Below, piece by piece: positions 11,817 to 21,794 of a stretch of 26,402 nt of DNA; within the stretch, counting starts at the first letter, position 1, and the number at the start of each line of letters is the position of its first letter. The stretch is from the NCBI GenBank assembly GCA_003640385.1, contig RCAB01000689.1, positions 1-26,402 of the forward strand. The letters run 5' to 3'. The notes below the pieces were generated by a model, which saw only the letters and a list, made by a program, of their open reading frames with translations, did no database searches and was not told where the DNA came from. This DNA comes from Setaria digitata (taxonomy: Eukaryota > Nematoda > Chromadorea > Rhabditida > Setariidae). The position numbers were made by a program, and so were the translations under genes.

Positions 11817-12885
11817 TCTTTCACAGATCCGATAAGCCTTCTTAGAATCAAAGGTCACACCTTTGGAGTTCAGTTCTTTCCGCTCTTCTATTAAAGGAAG
11901 AATCTCACATCTGCTCCATTCCGTAAAAATTCCCTCACACAAATTCACCTCATCTAATAAAATTGCCATAAAAGTGATTCAAAGCCTTCTAATTCATCTT
12001 TTTCAAATCATAGCAGTTGTTCCTTTCATGATGCCAACATGATCAGTGATTCTTCAATCATCTTCATTGAACAAAATCTTATCGCCTTATTGTAGAGCGG
12101 TGGAACAGTGCTTCAGCACACATTCTGACGATGTGTCACTTTGAACATTAGAATATTCCCCAGCATCATAATCTAGTTACATTTAAATATACTATTGTAA
12201 CTAAACATTTGGTTTCAATTAATTGCGAAACAATTCAATTTAAAATAGTTCGAGTCAAGGGCACTAAATTCATTCGTTCATTCGAAAACATGTCAAGAGT
12301 TCAGTGATTTTTGAGATTACTCATCTCAATTAAACTCACTGCACACATTCCTACTAATTCCAACCGATTCTTCACTCTTCCTTAACTAGCCATCTATCGC
12401 CAATGTTTGCTCAAGTAAGCTTATGCGTTCAAACGCAAATGAATATTACGTAATCGACCTCTCGCTTAGCTTCAAGTAACCTTTGGCAGATATAATGAAA
12501 AGCACTTCGCCGATACCGACCACGTTTTTCACAACAAATGCTTTTTTTTTTTTCCAGTGCAAATATTTGCATTCTATTTGCCGCGTAAATATCACTGCGA
12601 ATGCACCGAACTTGTCTTCCTAATTTTCTTTTTCTAAGTAATAAGCAAAATTCAAAACAAGCATAAAAAATGAGAAGGGACATTCTCACTAACAGCTCTT
12701 GACACAGGTTGCATCAAAACGTGAAAATAGCAGTGGCTACAGAGTAGACAACTTCCCTTTTAATCTTCCTTACCCTGGTCAGATGTCCATGAAAGGCAAC
12801 TTTCATAAAGACCAACATGTGTTAAATGCAAAGAGCACTTGAAAAACCGATATATGCTGTTAAAGATTAGCAAGACCCTAAACAT
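11817..12885 (-). CDS. Possible claudin/PMP22-like membrane protein exons
   Basis: Two exons fit each other. The first lies at 12885 (ATG) or 12837 (acceptor TTTTTCAAG) to 12774, donor CAGG|GTAAGG, phase 1. The second runs from 11953 (acceptor TTTTATTAG) to 11817 or further. The joined product has a hydrophobic N-terminal segment, then HVGLYESC, a second Cys 13 residues later, then CEGIFTEWSRC. A GLW/GLY-x2-C followed by another Cys is the first-loop signature of the claudin/PMP22/stargazin superfamily, and the frame continues into hydrophobic sequence (about 11815-11720) that could be a second membrane segment. The later membrane segments were not found. The TEWSRC stretch also resembles a thrombospondin type 1 repeat, so the family is uncertain. 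Confidence 0.25.
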
Positions 12886-13304
12886 CAAGTAATTCACATG
12901 TCCAGAAGCAGAAAGAATTTAACAGGCTTGTTTCCTTTTATAGAACCAGTTTCATGACTACTTAAAAAGCTTACGCTACAGGGAATAGAAATCCTTATTC
13001 ATATAAATCTGTACGTTTTTAAGTTTATCGAATACAGCAGAGATCTATTAAGAGCTCAACGGAATAAGATTTTATCAAAGTAAAAAACAACAAAACTTAT
13101 CAGTGCATAAGTAAAGCATGTAAAACAGTTACACTAAAATTCGTAAAAACATTTTAAAACTCATATGAAGGAGAAGGGCAATAAAAACTGAGCAATAATG
13201 TTAAAAAGATGCACTGATAACTGAGAAACTGGCTTCGTGTTCAGAAGCTGATTTTTAACGTTGAAACACTGCTGCAAAAACAACGAGAAAATGAAAGAAC
13301 AGAA

Positions 13305-14137
13305 CTAAGCACCATTACCAGTTTTATTCGGTACTTCATCAGTTTCATGCAAATCCTCCAATTCAGCATCCTTCTCTTCACCTTCTTCATCATCATTAAG
13401 ATCATGGGTACCTGCAATTGAAATTTCGATAACCTACATCTATTTGTACAACCCACACCTTTTTCGAGTGACATTCTTACACACAGCAGTGATTTTAGAC
13501 CGATATGCAGAAGAAATAAATCTACTCGCATTAATAACTAATAACCATCATGTGTTATTACCAATACATAGGGTATTCATGTAATTTCAGATAAAATAAG
13601 ACTGGTAAAATCACTTTTAAAACATCCTGTTCGAATCACACACTTCATAAAATTCATGAATTCTGCTGCACAAGCTCCTTCATCCAGCTTTTCACTTCCA
13701 GCACTTTTCTGACACTTTATTGCTTCACGAAATTCATGTCCGCATGGACTGGCGACTAAATGTCCTACACAATGGCATTCAAAATTTACACCTCCATCCG
13801 GCAAAGTCGGACCTAAACAAAAAGTAATTACTTCAAACAGATTGGCAATAATTTCATGTTTGAGAAATTCGCTTTTCTATTTTTTTTTTTAAGAAAATTT
13901 CTCGAAAAGTTCTCGACATATCTGATTCCCTTTAAACGTAAACTCAAGCTCCAACCTGAATACCTGGATTGTATTTATCATCGAGTTCTTCATATGACAA
14001 ACGTGCGACTGACTCGACATAAGCATCTTGGATTGGTTTTTCATATTCTTCCTGCGTTATTCTATGTACCTAAACATTGAAATAATATTTACGTGCTTTA
14101 TTAACTAATAAAATAGATTTTTTACTTTAACAAGCAT
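13305..14137 (-). CDS. CHCHD4: MIA40/CHCHD4 mitochondrial intermembrane-space oxidoreductase, CHC variant
   Basis: Four exons on the minus strand: 14137-14126 (only MLVK), 14069-13964, 13812-13615 and 13411-13305. They sum to 423 nt (140 aa; human about 142) with matching phases 0, 1, 1. The twin CX9C motif is complete: C63/C73 and C87/C97, forming the substrate-binding coiled-coil helix hairpin. The C-terminal tail is acidic, as in the family. There is no presequence or membrane segment, so this is the soluble animal form. MIA40 oxidises small cysteine proteins imported into the intermembrane space and passes electrons to ALR/Erv1. Oddly, the redox site, CPC in the family, reads C52-H53-C54, and there is an extra cysteine at C103. 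An alternative donor 12 nt downstream of the exon 3 end would add four residues. Confidence 0.88.
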
Positions 14138-14138
14138 A

Positions 14139-14150
14139 TCCTGTAAATTA
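14139..14150 (-). promoter_or_regulatory. Probable spliced-leader acceptor of the MIA40 gene
   Basis: On the minus strand TAATTTACAG is followed by GAT and then ATG. This would leave a 3-base 5' UTR, which is typical for leader trans-splicing in nematodes. No other in-frame ATG exists upstream before a stop, which supports the short first exon. Trans-splicing itself is inferred. Confidence 0.45.
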
Positions 14151-14436
14151 GGATCGAAACGTCTAATCTGCTGAGTCTTACTTGAGAATTTCCGTAAGGT
14201 TTGCTATATACGGATACTAATCTGTTAAGGTGCGGCATAAAAGAAAAGAAAGATGAAGAGAGATTTCAAACTATACGAAATTACTCAATAAGAAAAAATG
14301 CAAAGTAAAAAGACAACAAAAAAACTATTAAAAAGGTATGAAATACAGTAGAAGGTGTGAAAAGAGAATGGAAGAAGGTGACCGCATATAAATACATCAA
14401 TTTTTTACTAGATTCATAAAAGACCTATCCAAGTGA

Positions 14437-15215
14437 TTAAGAAATTCCGAAAATTTCCCAGAATTCTCGACTGCTACAGTCATAAAGAAGTAGCAGTTGA
14501 GAATTCACGGAGTCCTGAGATATGACTCGGCCTAACTTGGGAATTCCTTCAACAAAACAGAGATATGTTGTGGATGTGAGATAATTAAGAGTTGAGGAAA
14601 TGAAAAACCTCAAAGACTCACCACATCCTTCCCATCCGAGTCATTTTCCGCCCCACTTGACTTCCACGGTGCCCAAAAGAGCACCTCTTTCAGCGCCTTC
14701 AACCGATCCATCTGGCTCGCTGTGCAAAAGCTCTGTCCAAGCCGAGGTAGAATTGAAAAGTCCAGCCAAATACATAGTCCTGAAGAAGACCCGAAGTTTT
14801 AGAGAAACTAGTCGCTGCTTTTTGTCAGCTAATTTTGTCTTAGGCTCGGACTTCGTATGATTTTACAATGAACAACTGAATCGATTACGTAAGATACTTC
14901 TTCTAAACAAACCAGGAACATCTTGCCACAAATCAACCAGCTAGTCTGGACTACTGATATTACCAGCATATANGAAAACTGGAAACAAACCAGGAACATC
15001 TTGCCACAAATCAACCAGCTAGTCTGGACTACTGATATTACCAGCATATAAATTAACTTTGGGAGTAACTGGATTAGGGCCATACTGCGAGGTAAACAAG
15101 AATGTAGATCGAGTGATCAAGTAAATATATCATGGACCGTATCACATGTATTAGCTCTTATGTTCTAATTTAAGTATCACTGTATCAGTAGCAGTAACCG
15201 GTTGATAGCCTGAAC
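14437..15215 (-). CDS. Unrecognised multi-exon reading frame with two in-frame stops
   Basis: Candidate exons on the minus strand are 15215-15181, 15084-14867, 14779-14622 and 14546-14437. After removing the 78-bp artefact at N14973, phases match at all three introns (0, 2, 1), and splice sites are good (TTTACCTCGCAG, TCTTCTTCAG, donor GTGAGT). The frames are rich in G-first codons, a sign of coding. However, one TAG interrupts exon 2 (after SSPD) and one TGA interrupts exon 3 (after VKWGGK). Other paths avoid the stops: a GTAATA donor inside exon 2, a second frame of exon 3, and acceptor ATATCTCAG at 14529-14521. I could not decide between a working gene with a different structure, a pseudogene and assembly errors. 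No domain was recognised. It lies about 300 bp upstream of the MIA40 gene on the same strand. Confidence 0.3.
14461..14506. repeat. Inverted repeat, 17-bp arms with 12-base loop
   Basis: Arms 14461-14477 and 14490-14506 pair over 17 bases with one mismatch, which would be a G-U wobble in one of the two possible transcripts. The loop is 14478-14489. Pairing does not extend beyond the arms. It lies within the last candidate exon of the unrecognised minus-strand frame, or in the spacer upstream of MIA40 if that frame is not real. Confidence 0.7.
14905..15050. repeat. Exact 68-bp direct repeat around N14973 (assembly join)
   Basis: Bases 14905-14972 and 14983-15050 are identical; between them lie N and nine bases. 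As at 7286, an undiverged repeat at an N is best read as unmerged contig ends. It inserts 78 extra bases into the candidate exon 15084-14867. Since 78 is a multiple of three, the frame is kept but the protein segment would appear twice. Confidence 0.85.
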
Positions 15216-15977
15216 CTGTTCTCTTCGAATGATTTTATTCGTCGTCAAACATTTTCCAGTTTAAATTTGATTCCTCTCTTAACAACGACGTTTTACGTGA
15301 CATTCATCTTACCAATTTCCTCCGCATATTTTTAAGAATGAAATTATTTCCAAGAGTCTATTTTCCGAAGCCAACAATGACATGCAGCTTGTCAACCAAA
15401 TGCTGGAAGATTCTTAGTGTTGGTTTCTCGACAAATCCTTCAGACACCAATGCTTCAAAGTTTTTATTTTATTTTAATTCTTAACAAAGCAATTTTTTTT
15501 TTTTTTTTTGCTGCATTTCAGTTGCTACTACCTTTTCGTCTTTAAATTTCAATTTTCCAAGCATTACCTTCGCCTTATTTAGCTCTTAGTTTAATGTCAT
15601 GCAAAATGAAGTGACTTCTGATTTGCCACAAACTTTTCTCACTGATTCTTTTTTTTCTTTCAGTCTCATTAGGAATTATTTCAAAGAATGCAAATAATGT
15701 TTAAGTTTCTCAGTTTGCTTAATACAACATCTCTGCTCATCAAAGAGTTCTACTTATATATTAAGTTTGGTGTAAGTTAGTCTAGTCCAGTCTTCAATTG
15801 CTACAATCCTTTCTCTTCTTATCTTTACCACATGCTTCATACAGAAGTTACGCTAGTTTGACCTGAACATATTCATGAAAATACAGCGAATTATTCGAAC
15901 GTATCACTTCCAGAGCATCCTAAGTTTTTATCATTTAATCAATGCTAGATTTATATCTAAGCTGCATATCTAGCGCT

Positions 15978-17637
15978 ATGAATACCAGAATGATGGTTCT
16001 ATCAGTCATTATATTGAGAGTGATCGATCTCGCCAGAAGTAGCCGACGACGAAACTTTCGCAACAACATGTGAAATTTTATAAATATCATAAATAGTAAG
16101 CTCGTCCACACATTTAAACAATTCTAGTTAACTCAGTTCTCTAACACTTTAGGGATGCAGGGTACTGTATGATGAGAGATATACGGTAGAATGATCTTCG
16201 AGCAAGTCATTCACGTTAGGTGTTTTTAATGCGGGCTCTGAAAAATTAACAGTATTCGCAAAAGAAAGCTGGAAAATTTTAATTTTAGTTGCGAAAATGG
16301 TAGTATAGTTGGTGGTCGTTGTGTTTGCATGAATGGATACAGCGGCACTTACTGCAATCGAGTGATGCACTGCAAGTTTAATAAACTGCAACCGAACGGA
16401 AGGTTTTTAATTTTATAATTTGGAATGAATTTGAGCTCGTTACGGTACTCTTCAAAAACAAGTCAGAAAGTGCAGCTGAAAAGGGACTTAATTTTGAAAA
16501 CTTGAAAAATTTTGCACTTCACTCCTGAAGTTGTAGCTTCAGAAACCAAATTGTTCAATTTTTCTTTTTTGTCTCGAATTACAGAAGTAGCATGTAAGAG
16601 AAATAATAGCTTAGCAGAACAAATGGACAACAGTTAAAGGTCAAGAATAGATGAAGGATATTTTTAAACTTTTGATGACCAAAACTCTTTCTTAATTAAA
16701 AAGTTCTTGCTGTTGAAAAAAAATCCGAGAATGAATGCAAATAGATTAATTTTTGAGCAAGAAGAGTGAGACCATATCAAAATAATTGTTTTCTACGTAT
16801 CCTATATCTACATTTCCTTCATTAAACTTCCTTCTATTTTTGAATTCATTGTTCCTTCCCTTTCCGTTTATGATGGCTACCTAGATTACTCATGATCTTA
16901 ATTAGCTAAAAAGATTTACACACTGTAAATTAGCAGCTGCAACTACGAGACTCTTTCAACGCAGGGCTGAAGGCAAAAGTAAGCACCACGTGTAAAAGTA
17001 TGATTATAGGCGTACACGTCCTCACGTACAAATGATAAAATTGCTAATTAAAGAGATGAAAAATGCACATTCCTGAGATGGAAGCGGTTTCAGTTGCTTG
17101 GATTGCATAGATGGTTGGGAAGGTATCAACTGCGACCATATCCAATGCATTAACGGTGTGCCGGATGCAACCGGACAGTACTGTCTGTGTGAAAAACCTT
17201 ACGGTGGAAAATTTTGTACAACCCTGCAAACATCCGATGTTTACTCTTATTACAACCACAAGGTACTCTAATCATTGCTCTTATCTTTGCTTATCATTTA
17301 ATACGGTAGCCGAAGCAACCACTTTCCAGTATTTCACTTGTGACAAAACTATCCATCACAGGAATAATGAAATAGTGAAATACGTCCTGGAAGTCTTTAC
17401 GCTAACTTATGAGAAAAAAAAAAGCGAAATCGAGAAACTATTTAGGTGTATAAATTTGGTCCAATTGGCGCTTTATTGATACTACCGCTGGTGCTGATCC
17501 TATACGGATGTGAGCGGACAGCGCAATTCCGGCGAATTAAACGTGTTGAAGAGCATCTGCATAGGCAGAATGTAATCGTTAATCGTCATAAAATTTCGAA
17601 CTTTCTCACGACAAAGCTAATTTGTAGTGGTTATTAA
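15978..17637 (+). CDS. EGF-repeat single-pass type I membrane protein
   Basis: Five exons: 15978-16069, 16153-16185 (only 33 nt), 16289-16402, 17094-17262 and 17446-17637. They sum to 600 nt (199 aa) with phases 2, 2, 2, 0 all matching. Residues 1-20 are hydrophobic and may be a signal peptide, followed by a basic stretch (SSRRR). Cysteines from C36 to C121 form about three EGF-like units: C36-C64 with GRCVCMNGYSGTYC, C70-C93 with GWEGINC, and C98-C121 with YCLCEKPYGGKFC. A membrane segment follows at about 141-157, then a roughly 40-residue basic cytoplasmic tail. The C-x-C spacing and G-Y/W-x-G-x2-C are classic EGF features. The gene could be a cell-surface ligand or adhesion protein; I do not recognise an orthologue. 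The first exon is the least certain because its frame is open further upstream. Confidence 0.75.
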
Positions 17638-17663
17638 TTTACCTTTTTTATTTTGAATTAAAT

Positions 17664-17669
17664 AATAAA
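17664..17669 (+). other. Poly(A) signal AATAAA of the EGF-repeat gene
   Basis: AATAAA lies 27 bases after the stop codon of the EGF-repeat gene, with a second AATAAA a few bases on. The position suits a short nematode 3' UTR and supports the end of the gene model. Confidence 0.5.
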
Positions 17670-18531
17670 CAAATAAATGAAAGTTTGTAGAGAATCAACT
17701 ATGTCATCATTTTTCCTCTTCTCTTCCTTCTTTCCGCTTCGTCAATTTCCGTCACCGTCAGAATCACCTTATTCACTTCCGTTTTAAAGTGCTTCTCCTT
17801 ACCGCATGTTATTGCGTATCATACAGTTATTCATTCATTGATTTTAAGTGATGGAACTAAAGTTTATTAATCAATAGTTCATTAGTTCGTTAGAAAAGAG
17901 AAACATGACAGCTGATTATATTTCAATGAAAAATGATACTTTTTGCTACTATGTTACTTGCTTCGTTTGGAAATTTGTCCAAAAAAAAAGTAGGAAAATG
18001 ACTAATTAATTTGCTTTGATCTCAATCAGTTTGTATTCAAAAGTATTTGTTGATAAGCTAAAATGTTTACCGTGTAGTTAAAAAATAATAGTATATGCAT
18101 CTCAATTTTTTATATTCTTTGTTTGCCAAACTTTCTTGAATTCCTTCTTCTTTCATACAATAATTAGTTACTGATTAGCGACAAATTGCTCTTTCTAATT
18201 AAAGAACATGTAGCAATCTCTCATGAGTACTATGATTTTACTAATGCTTTCATTGAGTTACATTAATTATTTAATTTTTATCAATGGCAATGAAATTTTA
18301 TTCGAAGCAAATGGAACTCTTCAACAACCGTAATTGTAATTGCATTCATTTTCGAGAGACAAACTTAAAATAATATTGAATAAAATTGCTTGTGCACTTG
18401 TCGGAGCCACTCGAATCTCGAAATATGACAGGAAAAACAGTAAATATGGTAGGCGAAAGGGATAGATTAATAATAAATAATTAGAAATAGAAATTGTGCA
18501 CTCGTTAGGGCACTTATTTTGTATCAGAACA
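17670..18531. other. Spacer between convergent genes
   Basis: About 0.86 kb between the 3' ends of the EGF-repeat gene (plus) and the downstream tryptophan-rich gene (minus). It is AT-rich. A TTTATT at about 18297-18302 could be the minus-strand poly(A) signal of the latter. No coding signal was seen. Confidence 0.5.
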
Positions 18532-19813
18532 TTAATTGGCTGTATCATTAGCCACTAGTGAAATCTTGGAAAGCCATGGTGGAGGTGGTATTTCACCATA
18601 AGAACCTAGATCACCTTTCCAACCTACTGAACGAAGCCAAAAAGGTTGCTTTCTTTCCAGATTACTTCTATGAAGCATAAATCTCTCATCCTGATTGTTC
18701 AGCGAAGTTACTTTCCGTGCTTTTTCTGGTTGCTGACTATCAGCACTCCACCATGGTACCGGTTGCTTATCATAGTGATTGCTCTTGAGTAAGTCCCAAT
18801 TTGACCAGGCTAAATTTTTTTTAGGCCAATTCTGCCAATTTTTCACATCGTTATCTCTTTTCTCCTGAAAATTTTTTTCTAACTCTCCGACTCGAAGTTT
18901 ATATAGTTGCTGTGCATCACTGATGTCAGGTCGTGCATACATCAAGGATTCATCGGTGTCGAAGGAGCTCCACTTTGCTGGTGATGTTTCGGCTTCCAAT
19001 ATTTCCGGTTTCTGCGTTCTCATTCCCCCAACCTGATTCTCGTCAGAATTTACATTTTCATTCTCACTTCTATAACCAGTTCCCCATTCCTGACCTTCAG
19101 AATGCTTGTAATTCCTTCCATAACTATATTCCATGTTCCACTCTTGTTTCTCCAGGTCTTTTGGCTCACTTATCAGATAATCATCAACAAATCCTGATGA
19201 TTGTGAACCTGATGGACTAATAGCACCTACAATGTTATGTTATCATTTTTTTTACTAAGATAATTATTAAACTTTCAGATATTCAGAAAAAACTAGAATT
19301 ATCCTCCCACTGAGAACATATGTCCCTTTATCATAAGCAGTTATCCAGCGTTTTTTTTTTTTTTGAAAAAGAAATGTGTAATATATTTCAGTGACAGCTG
19401 AAATATATTATCATATCCGTTGTCATATATTCTCTCTCCATAACCAATAAACGGGATCTAAGATACATGATGAAAGTAATTAGCAGAAAAAAAAAAAGAC
19501 TGTTCCAAATGTTTGGCAAAGTTTTTCGTTGGTAATGTTCGAACATCAGAGCTATTCATAATTTGAACTGGATAAAACTGATCAAAAAAAAAAAAATCAC
19601 TGATTCTTAAAAAAATTCAATCTTTACCATGCATCATGCTAATTAGCTACATTATCACTTACTAGCAATTTAGAAACAATATGTAGATCAGATTGCTCAG
19701 TAATTAGCTTCTCTTTTCGATGAAATAATAGTCATTAATGGAGAAATCATACCGATTGCAAAAACGAATACGTTGAGAAATAATATTTGATAAATTTTAA
19801 CCGCTGAAGACAT
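18532..19813 (-). CDS. Secreted tryptophan-rich protein, downstream copy
   Basis: Two exons: 19813-19753, which encodes a 20-residue hydrophobic leader, and 19226-18532. They sum to 756 nt (251 aa) with a phase-1 intron. The mature part is hydrophilic and charged, lacks cysteine and contains 12 tryptophans, including WQNW (151-154), WSNW (161-164) and a WW pair (179-180). It ends with a PPPPW stretch and an NDT N-glycosylation sequon. No membrane segment follows the leader. It lies about 0.8 kb downstream of a second tryptophan-rich gene on the same strand with the same leader-exon layout and TATA spacing, so the two may be diverged duplicates. A structural role (sheath, eggshell or cuticle) is only a guess; no known domain was recognised. 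The gene model is well supported by phase and leader. Confidence 0.78.
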
Positions 19814-19858
19814 CTTGTTCTTGTTCACTTTAATCGAGATTCAGTACAAGCAAGCCGA

Positions 19859-19866
19859 TTTATATA
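19859..19866 (-). promoter_or_regulatory. TATA box of the downstream tryptophan-rich gene
   Basis: TATATAAA on the minus strand, ending 45 bases before the ATG at 19813. This leaves room for a transcription start about 30 bases on and a short 5' UTR. The upstream paralogue-like gene has the same element at nearly the same distance. Confidence 0.6.
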
Positions 19867-20637
19867 TCCAACAGGAGATCTTGTTTTTCGCCCATAATTC
19901 TCCTTGCGAACTATTTACAATCGTTTTATTAGTTATGAAGTTAATATCGCAGAAAATGCATTTTATTGGAGAATGTGAAAAGTACGTAATTTATGCAAAA
20001 CGAGTCTTACGCTTAGTAATTATTTATGAAACTCTCATCATACAAATTACTGTGCAGCAGAAGGCAAGCAAAATTATCACTCTGTTATTTATATAATTGA
20101 AAGAAAAATATGTGTGCTTCGTTATTTTTGATGAATTTTTCATAACATAATATTAATGGTAGCGTATATTTCCGTTTCATTAGGTCTTATTAGCATATCA
20201 TACCTGATAGTTGATTTTTTATTGAAGTTGTTTTGTTTTTTCGACATTTTTCTGAACAGTGCAATTCTTCATTGCGAAAAACAAGAGAGAAAAAAAAAAA
20301 CAAATATTTCTATCGCTCATTGCTCATTAATCGAGAATAAGAATTTTCTCGGGTAGAAATCGACCGAAAGTCTCATAATAATAAGAATGATTCCAACAAT
20401 GTAACTTTAATTAGCTCAATCAACATTAAGCTGTAGAAAGGATCTCATAGAAAGCATTTTTTTTTATTCTTTTGTTATATAATCGTTTCTCAGAAGGAAG
20501 CAAAATAAACAAAAATCAAAACAACTTATTGAATTTAAGTGATCTCGAATTCCATCACTTGATTAGAATTTGAATTGATGAAAATTCTACAAGTACTAAA
20601 AGAACAAAAGGTCAGCGTTTCACTAAGCACCACAACT
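19867..20637. other. Spacer between the two tryptophan-rich genes
   Basis: About 0.77 kb, AT-rich, containing the 5' flank of the downstream gene and the 3' flank of the upstream one. TTTATT at 20463-20468 is a possible minus-strand poly(A) signal 170 bases after the upstream gene's stop. Open frames on the plus strand here show no coding bias. Confidence 0.5.
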
Positions 20638-21751
20638 TCAAGGATCTCCAAAAGCAGAGGCATACGCTTCTACTTTTGGACTCGGTGGTTTACCGTTATT
20701 TCTCCAACTATCCCAGTTTCCAGTGCCCGAGCCACTTCTCCAACCTCTCCATCCTCCACGTTCATGACCTCCTCCACCTGATCCATAATCATCAACTGTA
20801 AAATCATTAATTATATTCATTGGAAGAAACTTTTCAGTCTCTAGAAATGCTTTCTCAAATTCGTCCATTTGTCTGCCTCAAAGGAAAATTGTTGACTAAT
20901 GAACTAAGCTCTGCTTGACACAACTTATACAAAAGTGAAGTGGGTAAGTCTATTGAGTTGCAAGTAATGGAACATTTTCCAACCTTCCCATTTGTTCCAT
21001 CCTTCACCGCCACCACTATTCTTCCAACTGTCCGTGTTGATGTTACCCCAAGACGTGTAGCTACGTTTCGGTCCGCTACCGGAACGTCCGCCACCTAAAT
21101 CAGCACCGTAACAACAGTCATCGTTATCGCCTGTTGAACTCCATTTATACAGGTCACTTTTGCTGCCCTTTCCATAACCACTGCCCCAATTACCCCAACC
21201 TTGCGCACCGCCATTACCCCAGGACCACTTGCCTTTCGCGGATGCATCCCAATCGTCACCCGAGGTTCGCTTCTTGTCCCAGCCGAAATTTCTATCATTA
21301 TCAGATTGCCAGGAATCTTGCCATCCATTTTCAACGTATTTTCCACCATCGTGATCAGAACTAATTCCAATCCAACCTCTATGCATTCCACTTGCGCCTG
21401 ATGGGTACTCTTCACTCCAGTCTTGCTTCCATTCCACTGCAAAATACTTCCATGAAAAAAGCAACTTGCAGAAAATATAATAAATATTGTAAAGTAATTA
21501 AGGAACCAAACAGCAGAAATGTCTCACGTGTACGCTTGATTTCACTTAATAATGTTTCACTTGTACGTTTGATTTCACTTAATCTAGTATAAGTTGTTCG
21601 CTAACGTGTTGGTTAAATTTGTAGAAAACTCTTTACTCATGGATTATAAATGTAGCAAGTTACGAAGGAACAAACCTGTTGGATTACTTGGAGCACATAT
21701 TGTCACCAATAAAACTAAAAGCAATGCCGGAAAGAGGTAAAAAGAATGCAT
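20638..21751 (-). CDS. Secreted glycine/tryptophan-rich protein, upstream copy
   Basis: Three exons: 21751-21676 (leader), 21436-20984 and 20795-20638. They sum to 687 nt (228 aa), both introns in phase 1. Residues 1-20 are a clear signal peptide ending near TICA. The mature chain has 20 tryptophans in about 205 residues, set in Gly, Ser, Asp and Asn. WxxW units occur at 106-109, 172-175, 192-195 and 204-207, and there is a single CC pair at 133-134. Low complexity suggests a structural or matrix protein, but no family was recognised. The last intron uses a weak donor (AAG|GTTGGA) with a strong acceptor (GATTTTACAG). An alternative is a longer third exon beginning near 20874, with a poorer donor. 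It shares its architecture and TATA placement with the gene at 18532-19813. Confidence 0.8.
21518..21583. repeat. Two 33-bp tandem repeats in the first intron of the upstream tryptophan-rich gene
   Basis: Copies 21518-21550 and 21551-21583 differ at three of 33 positions. They lie in the intron after the signal-peptide exon. No function is evident. Confidence 0.8.
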
Positions 21752-21794
21752 GAAAAGGAGGAATTATGATACGAAACAAGGTATCATTCGATTT

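Noticed and set aside
14600..14860. Plus-strand open frame of 86 codons rich in Ser and Pro
   Set aside because: It is antisense to a stretch with strong G-first codon bias and good splice sites on the minus strand; no start context or similarity supports it.
15366..15476. Minus-strand open frame of about 34 codons ending in VGFGK and a stop
   Set aside because: It has no acceptor between the preceding stop and the coding-like part, and no phase-compatible link to neighbouring exons. An overlapping frame with its own ATG (about 15388) is equally plausible, so neither is called.
20800..20868. Start codon and frame beginning MDEFEK before the last exon of the upstream tryptophan-rich gene
   Set aside because: It reads through a strong intron acceptor (GATTTTACAG); joining it to the previous exon needs a poor donor. 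Kept only as an alternative.
21095..21442. Second minus-strand frame and plus-strand frames over the Gly/Trp-rich exon
   Set aside because: GGN/TGG-rich coding sequence has few stops in other frames; only the frame joined to the signal peptide and last exon is phase-consistent.
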